A stretch of 64,000 bases of DNA. It comes from Nocardia gamkensis NBRC 108242 (GTDB taxonomy: Bacteria; Actinomycetota; Actinomycetes; Mycobacteriales; Mycobacteriaceae). Every line of letters starts with the position of its first letter. The stretch's first letter is position 1. The DNA is taken from positions 62,001 to 126,000 of the forward strand of contig NZ_BDBM01000008.1 in assembly GCF_001612985.1 (NCBI RefSeq). The letters are read 5' to 3'. Below the pieces are notes generated by a model. It was given only the letters and a program-made list of their open reading frames with translations, ran no database searches and was not told where the DNA came from. This document shows positions 41,286-48,464 of this stretch, in pieces. A program made the translations under genes and the position numbers.

Positions 41286-41510
41286 ATGCCGGACCTCGAG
41301 CCCACCCAGTTCGCCTACTCGCAGATCAACGCCGTACGCAGGCAACTGCTCGATGCCGCCGCCTTCGGAAAGCACCTCCGCCCCGAACACCTGGAGAACA
41401 TGGCAGGCAAGCTCGCCGAAGGATTGCGCGCCTACACCGAAGCCATGACCCCCACTACCCCACCCACCGACGGCCGCGCCTGCCTCGACTACCGAGGACG
41501 CAACCACTGA
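41286..41510 (+). CDS. Small helical protein, probably SOS-regulated
   Basis: 74 residues from ATG 41286 (GGAGC just before it). Mostly helical: TQFAYSQINAVRRQLLDAAAFGKHLRPEHLENMAGKLAEGLRAYTEA, with a Thr/Pro-rich end. No domain recognised. The upstream LexA-like box and close promoter argue that it is a real, DNA-damage-controlled gene. It is convergent with a membrane protein gene 24 bp away. A cell-division inhibitor or toxin-like role would fit an SOS gene of this size but nothing in the sequence proves it. Confidence 0.6.
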   Translation: MPDLEPTQFAYSQINAVRRQLLDAAAFGKHLRPEHLENMAGKLAEGLRAYTEAMTPTTPPTDGRACLDYRGRNH

Positions 41511-41534
41511 CGGTCCACCCTCGCCCGTGCGGCG

Positions 41535-41900
41535 TCATCCCGGCGAGCAAACCTGCCCCGAGGGTCCGGACACCAGGATGAGGAGCACGAACCCGAACAT
41601 CATGACGAGAATCCCAAAGCTGCTCAGAGCGAATCGAATTCGGCAGAGACGTCGACGATGTGCCCACAGGTCGATCAACAGGACACACCCCACACCCAGC
41701 ATGGTGCCCGCACCCGCGATTTGAAAACCTTGCGCAGCGTCGAACTCCGCGGCGTTCGCCGTACTGTCGCAGTAATCCATGAGCCCTTGGGTCAAGAGCA
41801 GATAGCCGCCCAGATAAATGGCAGGCCCGAAAAGCACCGAGCAGAAGGAATAGACCAACGCGAGTACAACCGGGCGTTCCAGCGGCTTCACCCTCCGCAC
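41535..41900 (-). CDS. Hypothetical integral membrane protein
   Basis: 121 residues from GTG 41900 with three hydrophobic segments: LVYSFCSVLFGPAIYLGGYLL, IAGAGTMLGVGCVLLIDLW and SFGILVMMFGFVLLILVSG. A short loop (TQGLMDYCDSTANAAEFDAAQ) lies between the first two, on the outside if the positive-inside rule holds (RRR after helix two). No family recognised. It is convergent with the SOS-like small gene and followed on its upstream side by a 162-bp gap with no clear gene. Confidence 0.6.
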   Translation of the reverse strand: MRRVKPLERPVVLALVYSFCSVLFGPAIYLGGYLLLTQGLMDYCDSTANAAEFDAAQGFQIAGAGTMLGVGCVLLIDLWAHRRRLCRIRFALSSFGILVMMFGFVLLILVSGPSGQVCSPG

Positions 41901-42062
41901 CGTAGTTCATCACCAGCACTGAAGACTCGGAGCAGAAACCGGCACCCCACCGCCTCGCGCATGCTTTTGTGCGCCCCAGGAGGAGCGGACGCGCGGGCAT
42001 AACACTCGGCGGAGACTCGGCCCGGCGTGTCAGTGCCCGCCAGCGACTCGTCACTATTGATA

Positions 42063-42158
42063 TCAGTCGTCATAGTCGGACGGCCAGAAAATCATCGCGA
42101 CGACGAGTGCGAGCGGCATGCCGATAACGAAGACAAGTCCGACTTGCGCCGCACTCAC
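42063..42158 (-). CDS. Very small single-helix membrane protein (31 aa)
   Basis: GTG at 42158 overlaps the stop of the upstream gene (42155-42448) as GTGA, an arrangement that signals translational coupling. The product is VSAAQVGLVFVIGMPLALVV followed by AMIFWPSDYDD: one transmembrane helix with an acidic end. Too short for most automated calls. The coupled start and good codon usage support it; partner and role are unknown. Confidence 0.55.
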   Translation of the reverse strand: MSAAQVGLVFVIGMPLALVVAMIFWPSDYDD

Positions 42159-42448
42159 CGGCGGACCCCGCCCACCGGTGACCAGCGCCCGAACGACGCG
42201 CGCGGTGTCGCACATTCGACATCGGCAACCGCCATCACCCGGTCCAGCGTTACCACGTCCACGTGTGCGGACGATGGGAGCAACACCACGTCGACTCCGG
42301 ATGACTCGACCTGTTCAGCCAGACCCAGTACCGACCCCGTGTCTGCCCAACGCAGCACATACCCCAACCGTCGCGCCAGGCGACGCACCTGAGCCGCGTC
42401 CCATTCTGATGTTGGTGACGATGGGTCTATCCAACCGAGCGCGTCCAT
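42155..42448 (-). CDS. Hypothetical protein of an actinomycete small-protein family
   Basis: 97 residues from ATG 42448 with AAGGAG nine bases upstream; the frame's upstream extension (to 42514) has no ribosome site. The sequence WDAAQVRRLARRLGYVLRWAD and then VESSGVDVVLLPSSAHVDVVTLDRVMAVADVECATPRASFGRW resembles small proteins found on actinomycete mobile elements; the C-terminal VADVE...SFxRW is the recurring motif. The function is unknown. It is coupled to the 31-residue membrane protein downstream. Fits the view that 41-48 kb is accessory DNA. Confidence 0.6.
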   Translation of the reverse strand: MDALGWIDPSSPTSEWDAAQVRRLARRLGYVLRWADTGSVLGLAEQVESSGVDVVLLPSSAHVDVVTLDRVMAVADVECATPRASFGRWSPVGGVRR

Positions 42449-42719
42449 TCTCCTTGTGCCTTCCGTCCCCTGTTGTTGGCAAGTTCCCGCCGCATAGTTC
42501 GGATTCCGTGGCACGTCGAGGGCGACTCGACTCGAGCGAACCCGTGACCACGTCTTGGATCGAGTACGGTTGCGTGAGCATCAAGTTCGCCGGTCGGTCG
42601 ATTACGTTCCCCGTAGCTGACCGGACTCGGTCAGCTCCGCTCAAAGGCGGCCGGGAGCGCGACTACGGTCCACTGGTTCGACAACCCGCCCGAGCCGACC
42701 AGATCTACTCCCTGGTTGC

Positions 42720-43181
42720 TTAGCCCACCGAGTGCGACGCTCGGAATCGTCGCAGCACTTCCTGCACCGCTTCTGTGACCGGTGGTTCCTCTGTCAGCTT
42801 GATCCATGTGTAGGCGTCGTGCTCGGTCAAGACTATTTTGTCCGAGTTGACCACCTCGACCGTGAAGTTGAACTGTCGGCTCTTTTTCCCGCTGCCGGAC
42901 TGGTAGTCGAACTCGCCGAGGTAGCTTCGGATGACGGTCACGTCCAAGCCGCTCTCTTCCTTGACTTCGCGGATCAACGCATGATCAAGGGATTCGCCGT
43001 CGTCGACCTTGCCGCTGGGCAGCTCCCAGATGCCACCCATGAAATCGTCGGCAGGTCGTTGCAGCAGCAGTACTTTGCCATCGTGTTGAACGACGGCACC
43101 CACGACGAGTTGTTGCACACCGTCACGGTCGGCTTCTTGGGCCAGCTTGTCCAGCAGCGCAGGTCCGATCATCGAGTTCAT
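42720..43181 (-). CDS. Nudix hydrolase (operon with aminotransferase)
   Basis: 153 residues. Nudix box GKVDDGESLDHALIREVKEESGL fits G-x5-E-x7-REUxEExGU. The N-terminal strand LVVGAVVQHDGKVLLLQRPADDFMGGIWELPSG is typical. The first ATG (43181) overlaps the stop of the DegT gene (ATGA); a second ATG at 43172 has the better-spaced AAAGG. It would hydrolyse a nucleoside diphosphate linked to X, perhaps a sugar nucleotide of the same pathway. Third gene of the operon Gfo/Idh, DegT, Nudix. Confidence 0.88.
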   Translation of the reverse strand: MNSMIGPALLDKLAQEADRDGVQQLVVGAVVQHDGKVLLLQRPADDFMGGIWELPSGKVDDGESLDHALIREVKEESGLDVTVIRSYLGEFDYQSGSGKKSRQFNFTVEVVNSDKIVLTEHDAYTWIKLTEEPPVTEAVQEVLRRFRASHSVG

Positions 43182-44428
43182 CCTTTCAGGGCGGCGTGGT
43201 TGCTGATGACTTTGTGGAGCGCTTCGATGTAGCGGTCTACAAGCGGAAGGTCCTGCTCACGGTGCCACACAGGAAGTTTCAGCGTGGCATGGTGGAGCTT
43301 CTCAGCCCGCGGGTGATCCCCCGGTGCGTAGGCCAGTCTGCCGGTGAAGGCCGGGAATAGTGGCCCTGGCTCCTGGAACACAGGTAACGAATTGAGCGGA
43401 CAGGTGGATCCGGGCCGGTCGAATTCGCGGCAACCTTCGGCGTGCAGTGCCGCATGAAAGCGTTCGATCGGAACATTGTCGAAGAAGGCGGCGTCGTAGT
43501 AGATGGTCAGCCCGTACCACGCGGGCCGCGCCTGTGGGTCTTGCCAGGTGATCGTGATGCCCGGTTCGCGATGGAGCTCGGCGCGAATATGTTCGGCGAT
43601 GCGTTGCCGCCCGGCCAGGTAGTCGTCGAGATGGGGCAGCTGCTGTAGGGCCACTGCCGCACCGAGCGGATGAATGCGGTGCTTGAGACCCATTCCTGTG
43701 ACGCCGTACCGGCTCAGCGGAAAGCGCGGCGGGATCTCGTTTCGGCAGCGCTTGTTGTACTGGCCGTGTAACAGCACGCGGTAGTAGATCTCTTCGTCGT
43801 CGGTCAGAACGAAACCGCCTTCTCCCGCCGACAGAGGCTTCGGTCCGTTCATGCTGAATGCGGCAGCCCGGCCGAATGTGCCGACCTTGATTTCGTCGAC
43901 CGTGGCGCCGTGGGCATGGGAAGCATCTTCGAGCAACGGCAGGCCATAGGAGTCGGCGAGCGCTGCCAGTCGTTCGATCTGGGCAGGCATGCCCCACATG
44001 TGCGTAACCACGATGGCCTTGGTGCGCTCAGTGATGCGTCGAGGGACATCAGTCGGGTCGAGGTTGCCCTTGGTGTCACAGTCCGCCAGGACCGGAGTCG
44101 CACCGAGGTGGAGCAGCGGCGTGGCGGTGGCAAAGAAGGTGTAGGCGGGCACGATCACCTCATCACCCGGCCCGATGCCGCAGGCCGCGTACATGGAGTA
44201 CAAAGCGGCGGTTCCCGAACTGGTGAGCACGGCATAGCGGGTGCCGAAGTATTTCTGGAGCGCGTCTTCCAGTCGTTCGATGATGCCGGACCGATCGTAG
44301 ATCGAGATGCCATTCTCCAGTTGGTCGAAGACCGCGAGCCTGGTGGCCTCCGTTATAGGCGGCCATGAAAAGTGCGGCACATCATCGGTGACGACCGGTC
44401 TACCGCCGAGCAGCGCGAGAGGTGACAT
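43178..44428 (-). CDS. DegT/DnrJ/EryC1/StrS-family PLP aminotransferase
   Basis: 416 residues from ATG 44428. Fold-type I aminotransferase of the sugar/aminocyclitol type: SSGTAALYSMYAACGIGPGDEVIVPAYTFFAT, the DASHAHGA pocket (around 168-174) and the PLP lysine Lys197 in SMNGPKPLSAGEGG. Such enzymes aminate keto-sugars (as in NDP-aminosugar or kanosamine-like paths) using Glu or Gln. The start overlaps the stop of the Gfo/Idh gene, the end overlaps the Nudix start: a tightly coupled operon. Together the dehydrogenase and aminotransferase could convert a sugar alcohol to an amino sugar, like the NtdC/NtdA or WbpB/WbpE pairs. Substrate unknown. Confidence 0.9.
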   Translation of the reverse strand: MSPLALLGGRPVVTDDVPHFSWPPITEATRLAVFDQLENGISIYDRSGIIERLEDALQKYFGTRYAVLTSSGTAALYSMYAACGIGPGDEVIVPAYTFFATATPLLHLGATPVLADCDTKGNLDPTDVPRRITERTKAIVVTHMWGMPAQIERLAALADSYGLPLLEDASHAHGATVDEIKVGTFGRAAAFSMNGPKPLSAGEGGFVLTDDEEIYYRVLLHGQYNKRCRNEIPPRFPLSRYGVTGMGLKHRIHPLGAAVALQQLPHLDDYLAGRQRIAEHIRAELHREPGITITWQDPQARPAWYGLTIYYDAAFFDNVPIERFHAALHAEGCREFDRPGSTCPLNSLPVFQEPGPLFPAFTGRLAYAPGDHPRAEKLHHATLKLPVWHREQDLPLVDRYIEALHKVISNHAALKG

Positions 44429-45417
44429 CACCAAAGCTCCTTCGGATTGATCGCGGTGCGCGTGCGTGCCGCTTCGTAGCAGGCGGCAACAAACGTCATG
44501 TGAAAGAGGTTGTCGGCGGGACCGCTGAGGTTTGGCCTGCTGCCGTCGATGACGCGGTGAAAGTAGTCGATCTGGCAAGCCGCAGCCGAGGGCCAGGCCT
44601 GCTCCCGCCGGAGCGACTCGATGACGTCACCACTGTTGGTCAACCGGCGAATACGGCCATGCTCGAGGTGCACGACACCATCGGAGCCGACCAACCGGAT
44701 TTCCTCGGTTTTCGGGCCGATGAACCGGGAGAGCAGCAGCGAACCGTACAAGCCGCCGTCGTAGGAGAAGTGCACCAGCGCCGTATCTTCGGCGTCGTAG
44801 CGCCGGTCCGGTCGGGCGCCCACCGACAGGTCGGCCGTGATGCTGTCGGGCAGACCGAAGTACCACAGAAGCAGGTCGATGAGGTGGTAGCCCATGTCGA
44901 TGACGCAGCCGCCGCCCGCTTTGGCGGTCTGCCCGCGCCAGCCTTCGGACGGATCATCGATGTGCATGGTGTACCGGGCGTCGATCAGAAACGGCGGACC
45001 GATCTGATCGGCCAGCTGGAGGAAGCTGGTGTAGATCGGGTTGAAGCGCCGTTGCAGCGTCACCATCAGGACAATGCCGGATTGCTCGCACAGCTTGGCC
45101 AGCTCAATGGCCTCGGCCAAGGTGGTAGCAAACGGCTTCTCCTTGAGCACATGCACGCCGTACTCAGCAGCCGACTCCACTACTGCGCGACCAACATCGT
45201 GGGGTACGCAGACCACAACAAAATCGAGATCGACCTCTTGCAGCAGCTCGCGGTAGTCGGTGAAACCAGGCACCTGCCAGACTGCTTGCTGCTCGTGCAC
45301 GGTGGTCGGATCGTCGTCACAGACGGCCACCAGGTCGACATGGCGCGACGCCGCAAGCGCTGGAAGATGATCATTCATCGCTTGCCGCCCGAGCCCTACA
45401 ACACCCGCACGCAACAC
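44428..45417 (-). CDS. Gfo/Idh/MocA-family NAD(P)-dependent sugar oxidoreductase
   Basis: 329 residues from GTG 45417, chosen because the Rossmann fold begins at once (VLRAGVVGLGRQAMNDHLPALA); the frame extends to 45549 with a poorly matching leader, so a start further up is possible. The conserved EKP motif (VLKEKPFATT) and the C-terminal DMGYHLIDLLLWYFG with candidate His are present. It likely oxidises a sugar or cyclitol hydroxyl to the ketone used by the neighbouring DegT enzyme. Its stop shares one base with the DegT start. It is the first gene of the operon and divergent from the XRE gene. Confidence 0.87.
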   Translation of the reverse strand: MLRAGVVGLGRQAMNDHLPALAASRHVDLVAVCDDDPTTVHEQQAVWQVPGFTDYRELLQEVDLDFVVVCVPHDVGRAVVESAAEYGVHVLKEKPFATTLAEAIELAKLCEQSGIVLMVTLQRRFNPIYTSFLQLADQIGPPFLIDARYTMHIDDPSEGWRGQTAKAGGGCVIDMGYHLIDLLLWYFGLPDSITADLSVGARPDRRYDAEDTALVHFSYDGGLYGSLLLSRFIGPKTEEIRLVGSDGVVHLEHGRIRRLTNSGDVIESLRREQAWPSAAACQIDYFHRVIDGSRPNLSGPADNLFHMTFVAACYEAARTRTAINPKELW

Positions 45418-45738
45418 GGCGGTGCGATCACCGGGCCGATGCTGCGTGCGCCACTCCGGCCCCCTATTCGGGCAAACTATTCGCCGTGCCGGCACCGCCG
45501 CAGGAGTGACGCCGCGGAGCGATTCGCATGTCTTCATCTGGTCCCCCAACTCGTCACATTGTGCTGGTCGCCTCCAGAAGCCTTGTTCATCAATGCCCGT
45601 TCCTTCGAACGTAGGGAATGCTCTGCCGCTCTCTACTTTTCGTTAAGACGTCAGGCGTAAGGACCGCATAGGTGGACTTGCCCGGACGTCTCAGGTACTG
45701 TTCAAGACGTCCCTAGACGTCCCTAGATTGGAAGTCAA
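45418..45738. other. Divergent promoter region with GACGTC repeats
   Basis: 321 bp between the Gfo/Idh gene and the XRE gene. GACGTC occurs at 45648, 45685 and in the tandem repeat at 45705-45724, and part of the region is the untranslated leader or possible longer N-terminus of the Gfo/Idh gene. No further gene is supportable. Confidence 0.5.
45705..45724. repeat. Tandem AGACGTCCCT repeat, probable operator
   Basis: AGACGTCCCT occurs twice head-to-tail, followed by a partial AGA, ending 14 bp before the XRE ATG. It overlaps the likely -10/-35 region of the XRE-Nudix operon. Further GACGTC copies lie 20 and 57 bp upstream. Direct repeats at this place usually bind the adjacent regulator, so autorepression is likely. 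Confidence 0.6.
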
Positions 45739-46479
45739 ATGGCGAACGAACGCCTTCGCAGTGCGATGCAGCAGGCTGGCCTCGACATCCCGGACGTCGC
45801 GAACAAGGCCGGTGTAGAGCCGAAGACCGTCGAGCGGTGGATCACGAAGGGCCGGGTGCCCTATCCGAAGCACCGGCATGCGGTCGCCGCCCTGGTCGGA
45901 GAAACAGAGAACTACTTGTGGCCGGACGCACTCGCGCCGGAACGGAAGGTCGAGGTCGCACGATCAGAAGTCTTGACGGTCTACCCACACCGGAGTGCAA
46001 TCCCAAGCGACCTGTGGAAGCGGCTGCTGTCGAGTACAAGCAAACGACTCGACATCCTCGTGCTCGCAGGTTTGTTTCTCGCCGAGGAGCCCGAGTTCAC
46101 GCGAACCCTGCGCAAGAAGACATGTGACGGGATGAAGGTTCGACTGCTGTTCGGTCGCCCAACCGCAGCGGAAGCCGACAAGCGCAGCGCCGAGGAACGT
46201 CTGGCGGCAGGCACCGTGCCCTCGCGTATCAACAACGCACTCGCACTGATCGAGCCGCTGGCCGAGATCGGCAGCGTCGAACTCCGATACCACGACACGA
46301 CGCTCTACAACTCGGTGTTCCGATTCGACAACGAGATGATCGTCAACATGCACGTCTACGGGCTGCCGGGCGCGCACGCCCCAGCGCTTCATCTGCGCCA
46401 GCTGCCCGCCGGCGACATGTTCGAGACGTATATGACCAGCTTCGAGCACGTATGGTCGAACGCGACCCCCGAAAGGTGA
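45739..46479 (+). CDS. XRE-family HTH regulator with DUF5919 domain
   Basis: 246 residues. The N-terminal HTH: RLRSAMQQAGLDIPDVANKAGVEPKTVERWITKGRVPYPKHRHAVAALV. The C-terminal 150 residues are DUF5919 (LWKRLLSSTSKRLDILVLAGLFLAEEPEFTRTLRKKTCDGMKVRLLFG), a phospholipase-D-like alpha/beta fold used as sensor in actinomycete regulators. No catalytic HKD pair is visible. ATG with GGAAG. It heads a two-gene operon with the Nudix hydrolase (6-bp gap) and is divergent from the Gfo/Idh-DegT-Nudix operon. The GACGTC repeats upstream are its likely site. Confidence 0.85.
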   Translation: MANERLRSAMQQAGLDIPDVANKAGVEPKTVERWITKGRVPYPKHRHAVAALVGETENYLWPDALAPERKVEVARSEVLTVYPHRSAIPSDLWKRLLSSTSKRLDILVLAGLFLAEEPEFTRTLRKKTCDGMKVRLLFGRPTAAEADKRSAEERLAAGTVPSRINNALALIEPLAEIGSVELRYHDTTLYNSVFRFDNEMIVNMHVYGLPGAHAPALHLRQLPAGDMFETYMTSFEHVWSNATPER

Positions 46480-46485
46480 TCGTTC

Positions 46486-46956
46486 ATGGCCCGGACCGAC
46501 TATTTCCACGACCCCGACGCTCCTACCCCGAACAGCATCAAGGTGGCCGTTAGTGCCCTCGTACGCGATTCACAGGGCAGAATCCTGATGATCCACCGCA
46601 CCGACAACGATCACTACTCGATCCCTGGAGGCGGGCTGGAGGCGGGCGAAACGGTCACACAGGCGCTCATACGAGAGGTCAAAGAAGAAACCGGGATCGA
46701 CGTCAAGGTCACCGACCTCATCGGAATATTCTCGAATCCAGACCACGTCATTGCGTACGACGATGGTGAAGTACGTCAAGAGTTTTCTATCTGCTTTCGC
46801 GCCGACCCAATCGGCGGCGAACTCCGAACAAGTTCGGAGTCGAAGGAAGTCAGATGGGTTGTACCGAGCGATGTTTCGTCTCTGGACGTCCATCCCTCGA
46901 TCGCGCTTCGAATCGAGCGGGGTCTAACTCCCTCAGCGAGGCCGTATTACACGTAA
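46486..46956 (+). CDS. Nudix hydrolase (operon with XRE regulator)
   Basis: 156 residues. Nudix box GGLEAGETVTQALIREVKEETGI matches the consensus. The core follows the NUDIX pattern (ALVRDSQGRILMIHRTDNDHYSIPGG). It begins six bases after the XRE stop with its GAAAGG ribosome site inside the XRE gene. A second Nudix gene 3.3 kb away (42720-43181) serves the opposite operon; both may act on nucleotide-linked compounds. Convergent with the HD-domain gene 18 bp beyond. Confidence 0.88.
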   Translation: MARTDYFHDPDAPTPNSIKVAVSALVRDSQGRILMIHRTDNDHYSIPGGGLEAGETVTQALIREVKEETGIDVKVTDLIGIFSNPDHVIAYDDGEVRQEFSICFRADPIGGELRTSSESKEVRWVVPSDVSSLDVHPSIALRIERGLTPSARPYYT

Positions 46957-46974
46957 CAGACGATGAAGAGCTGA

Positions 46975-47505
46975 CTATTCACGCAACAGCTTCTCGGTAC
47001 GGTCAGCTGCTTCGATCAGCTCAGGCGCGGCCTCAGCCAACGACCTGGATACGACATGGTCCGGGCCGTAGCGTTCGCGGACCTCTGCAATGCGACTGAG
47101 CACATCCGTCGTCTCACCGGTTGGGGTCGTCGTAATATCCGCCCACCACAGCGCGTCACGCAGCACTGTCTGCTCGTCCGGCCATTCGATCTCTATATCG
47201 CGGTTACGCGCCTCAACACGAGCACACGAATGGTTGGCGACGAGAGCGCACAGACGGTCCGGCGCACCCTCACGCCGCAGGAACTCGGCGCCATCCACAG
47301 GGTGGAATCCAGTCCTACGAATCGATGGAGCGTAGCCGATGTCATGCAACCACGCCGCAGCCTGCAAGAGGTCCGAATCGTCAACCACATCGACGGCCTG
47401 CCGAGCATGCCGAGCGACGCCTTGGACGTGCCGCCACCGTCGAGACATGCCGACAAGATTGTCCCCCGCCAGCTGCGCAGCCCAGGCAACGAAGTTATCG
47501 GTCAT
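46975..47505 (-). CDS. HD-domain metal-dependent phosphohydrolase-like protein
   Basis: 176 residues from ATG 47505. The HD signature is seen in RWRHVQGVARHARQA and AAWLHDIGYAP, followed by GFHPVDGAEFLRREGAPDRLCALVANHS, the usual HD-type ligands (H...HD...H...). It should bind divalent metal and cleave a phosphate ester or nucleotide. The upstream extension of the frame to 47658 has no family likeness. It is convergent with the XRE-Nudix operon. In small actinomycete loci HD, Nudix and XRE genes often travel together; the target is unknown. Confidence 0.82.
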   Translation of the reverse strand: MTDNFVAWAAQLAGDNLVGMSRRWRHVQGVARHARQAVDVVDDSDLLQAAAWLHDIGYAPSIRRTGFHPVDGAEFLRREGAPDRLCALVANHSCARVEARNRDIEIEWPDEQTVLRDALWWADITTTPTGETTDVLSRIAEVRERYGPDHVVSRSLAEAAPELIEAADRTEKLLRE

Positions 47506-47678
47506 ACAGGCAACCGTAAAGCCTTGTCGAATGGCCCGCTGCTGCCCCGAGACTGCACCGGCCAGACCCGTCTTACAGTTTGGCGCCCGGCCAATGGATT
47601 GTGCGATCAAACTCCGACCACTGTCCTGACCAGGAAAATCCTGGCCAGGACAACGCATCCCCTCAGCCCGGGTCGCCG

Positions 47679-47996
47679 TCAGGCGCAGACGCGATTGAGT
47701 TCGTCGGTGTACGGGTCGAGGTCGGTGACGTTCTCATCTACCAGCGCGTAGGCGTAGGCGGTGATGACATCCTTCTCCGCGCCCTGGGCCAGATCGGCCA
47801 GCCCGCTCAGTCTGTCGGACAGCGCTGCCGCCGTCGCCCCGTCCAGGGTGCCGCCGTTCGTGTCGATCGCGATGTTGATCAGCTCGATGGCCTTGGCGCA
47901 GTGCGTGGACTGGGCATACGCGGGTGCGGCGGGCAGGAAGAACAGAGCGGCAGCGGCCGCAGAGAACACAGCGGCGAAGGCCGTCGACTTGGTCAT
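47679..47996 (-). CDS. Small secreted hypothetical protein
   Basis: 105 residues with a clear signal peptide (MTKSTAFAAVFSAAAAALFF, cleavage after PAYA near residue 28). The mature part is helical, with two cysteines (THCAKAIELINIA and NRVCA) that probably form one disulphide: a compact helical hairpin such as AKAIELINIAIDTNGGTLDGATAAALSDRLSGLADLAQGAEKDVITAYAYALVDE. Not recognised as a known family. It lies between the HD gene and the tRNA, inside the accessory stretch. Confidence 0.6.
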   Translation of the reverse strand: MTKSTAFAAVFSAAAAALFFLPAAPAYAQSTHCAKAIELINIAIDTNGGTLDGATAAALSDRLSGLADLAQGAEKDVITAYAYALVDENVTDLDPYTDELNRVCA

Positions 47997-48203
47997 GATT
48001 TCCTCTCAGAACGTTGGCGTGATCGTAGCGCCCCCGCGTCGAACCGCCCCCAACGAGACATCACCACCTACGGCTACAGGGGCACGTAACCCTTGGCGTC
48101 GGAGGTGAACTTGAACAATGTGACGGCGATGTAAGCATGAACAGCACGAGCGAAACTGCGGTGATCGCCCTGAAGGGGTCCCCATGGCACCGGCGCTCCC
48201 GCA

Positions 48204-48216
48204 ATAATCCATTGGT
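48204..48216 (+). repeat. 13-nt copy of the tRNA anticodon arm, inverted
   Basis: ATAATCCATTGGT here is identical to the anticodon arm of the tRNA gene (48323-48311, minus strand) but lies on the opposite strand, 100 bp away. A shorter, imperfect match (CCAATGGATT, 47591-47600) occurs in the same orientation as the plus strand of the tRNA. Neither has tRNA structure. They may be scars of tRNA-targeted integration, or chance. Confidence 0.35.
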
Positions 48217-48284
48217 GAACCCGAGCCGCTGTTCTGGATCGAAACCTCTCGCGAGAAACAAACTCGCTGGTCAGCGGCCATTTG

Positions 48285-48358
48285 TGGGGCGGGCGGGGCT
48301 CGAACCCGCGACCAATGGATTATGAGTCCACGGCTCTAACCGACTGAGCTACCGCCCC
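48285..48358 (-). tRNA. tRNA-Met (CAT), elongator type
   Basis: 74 nt including the discriminator A. Acceptor arm GGGGCGG pairs with CCGCCCC, D-arm GCTC...GAGC, anticodon arm GTGGA-CTCATAA-TCCAT with anticodon CAT, T-arm GCGGG-TTCGAGC-CCCGC. The 1:72 G-C pair and absence of three consecutive G-C pairs in the anticodon stem rule out an initiator. An isoleucine-type CAT tRNA modified by TilS is the alternative. CCA is not encoded. The gene points away from 48.4 kb, so its 3' end faces the accessory stretch, the usual side for integrative elements. Confidence 0.93.
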
Positions 48359-48464
48359 GTGCCGCGGGAACCGCGAGCGTTGTGGATGCTACCGGGTTCT
48401 ATGGGGTGGAAACCAGTCGCCTGGCTTAGGGTGGAGGCTTCGGAAACTTACTGGAGGGTCAGGT

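Noticed and set aside
48137-48325. A 62-codon plus-strand frame ending in GRAGLEPATNGL
   Set aside because: This peptide is a well-known artefact of translating across tRNA genes; the frame runs through the tRNA at 48285-48358.
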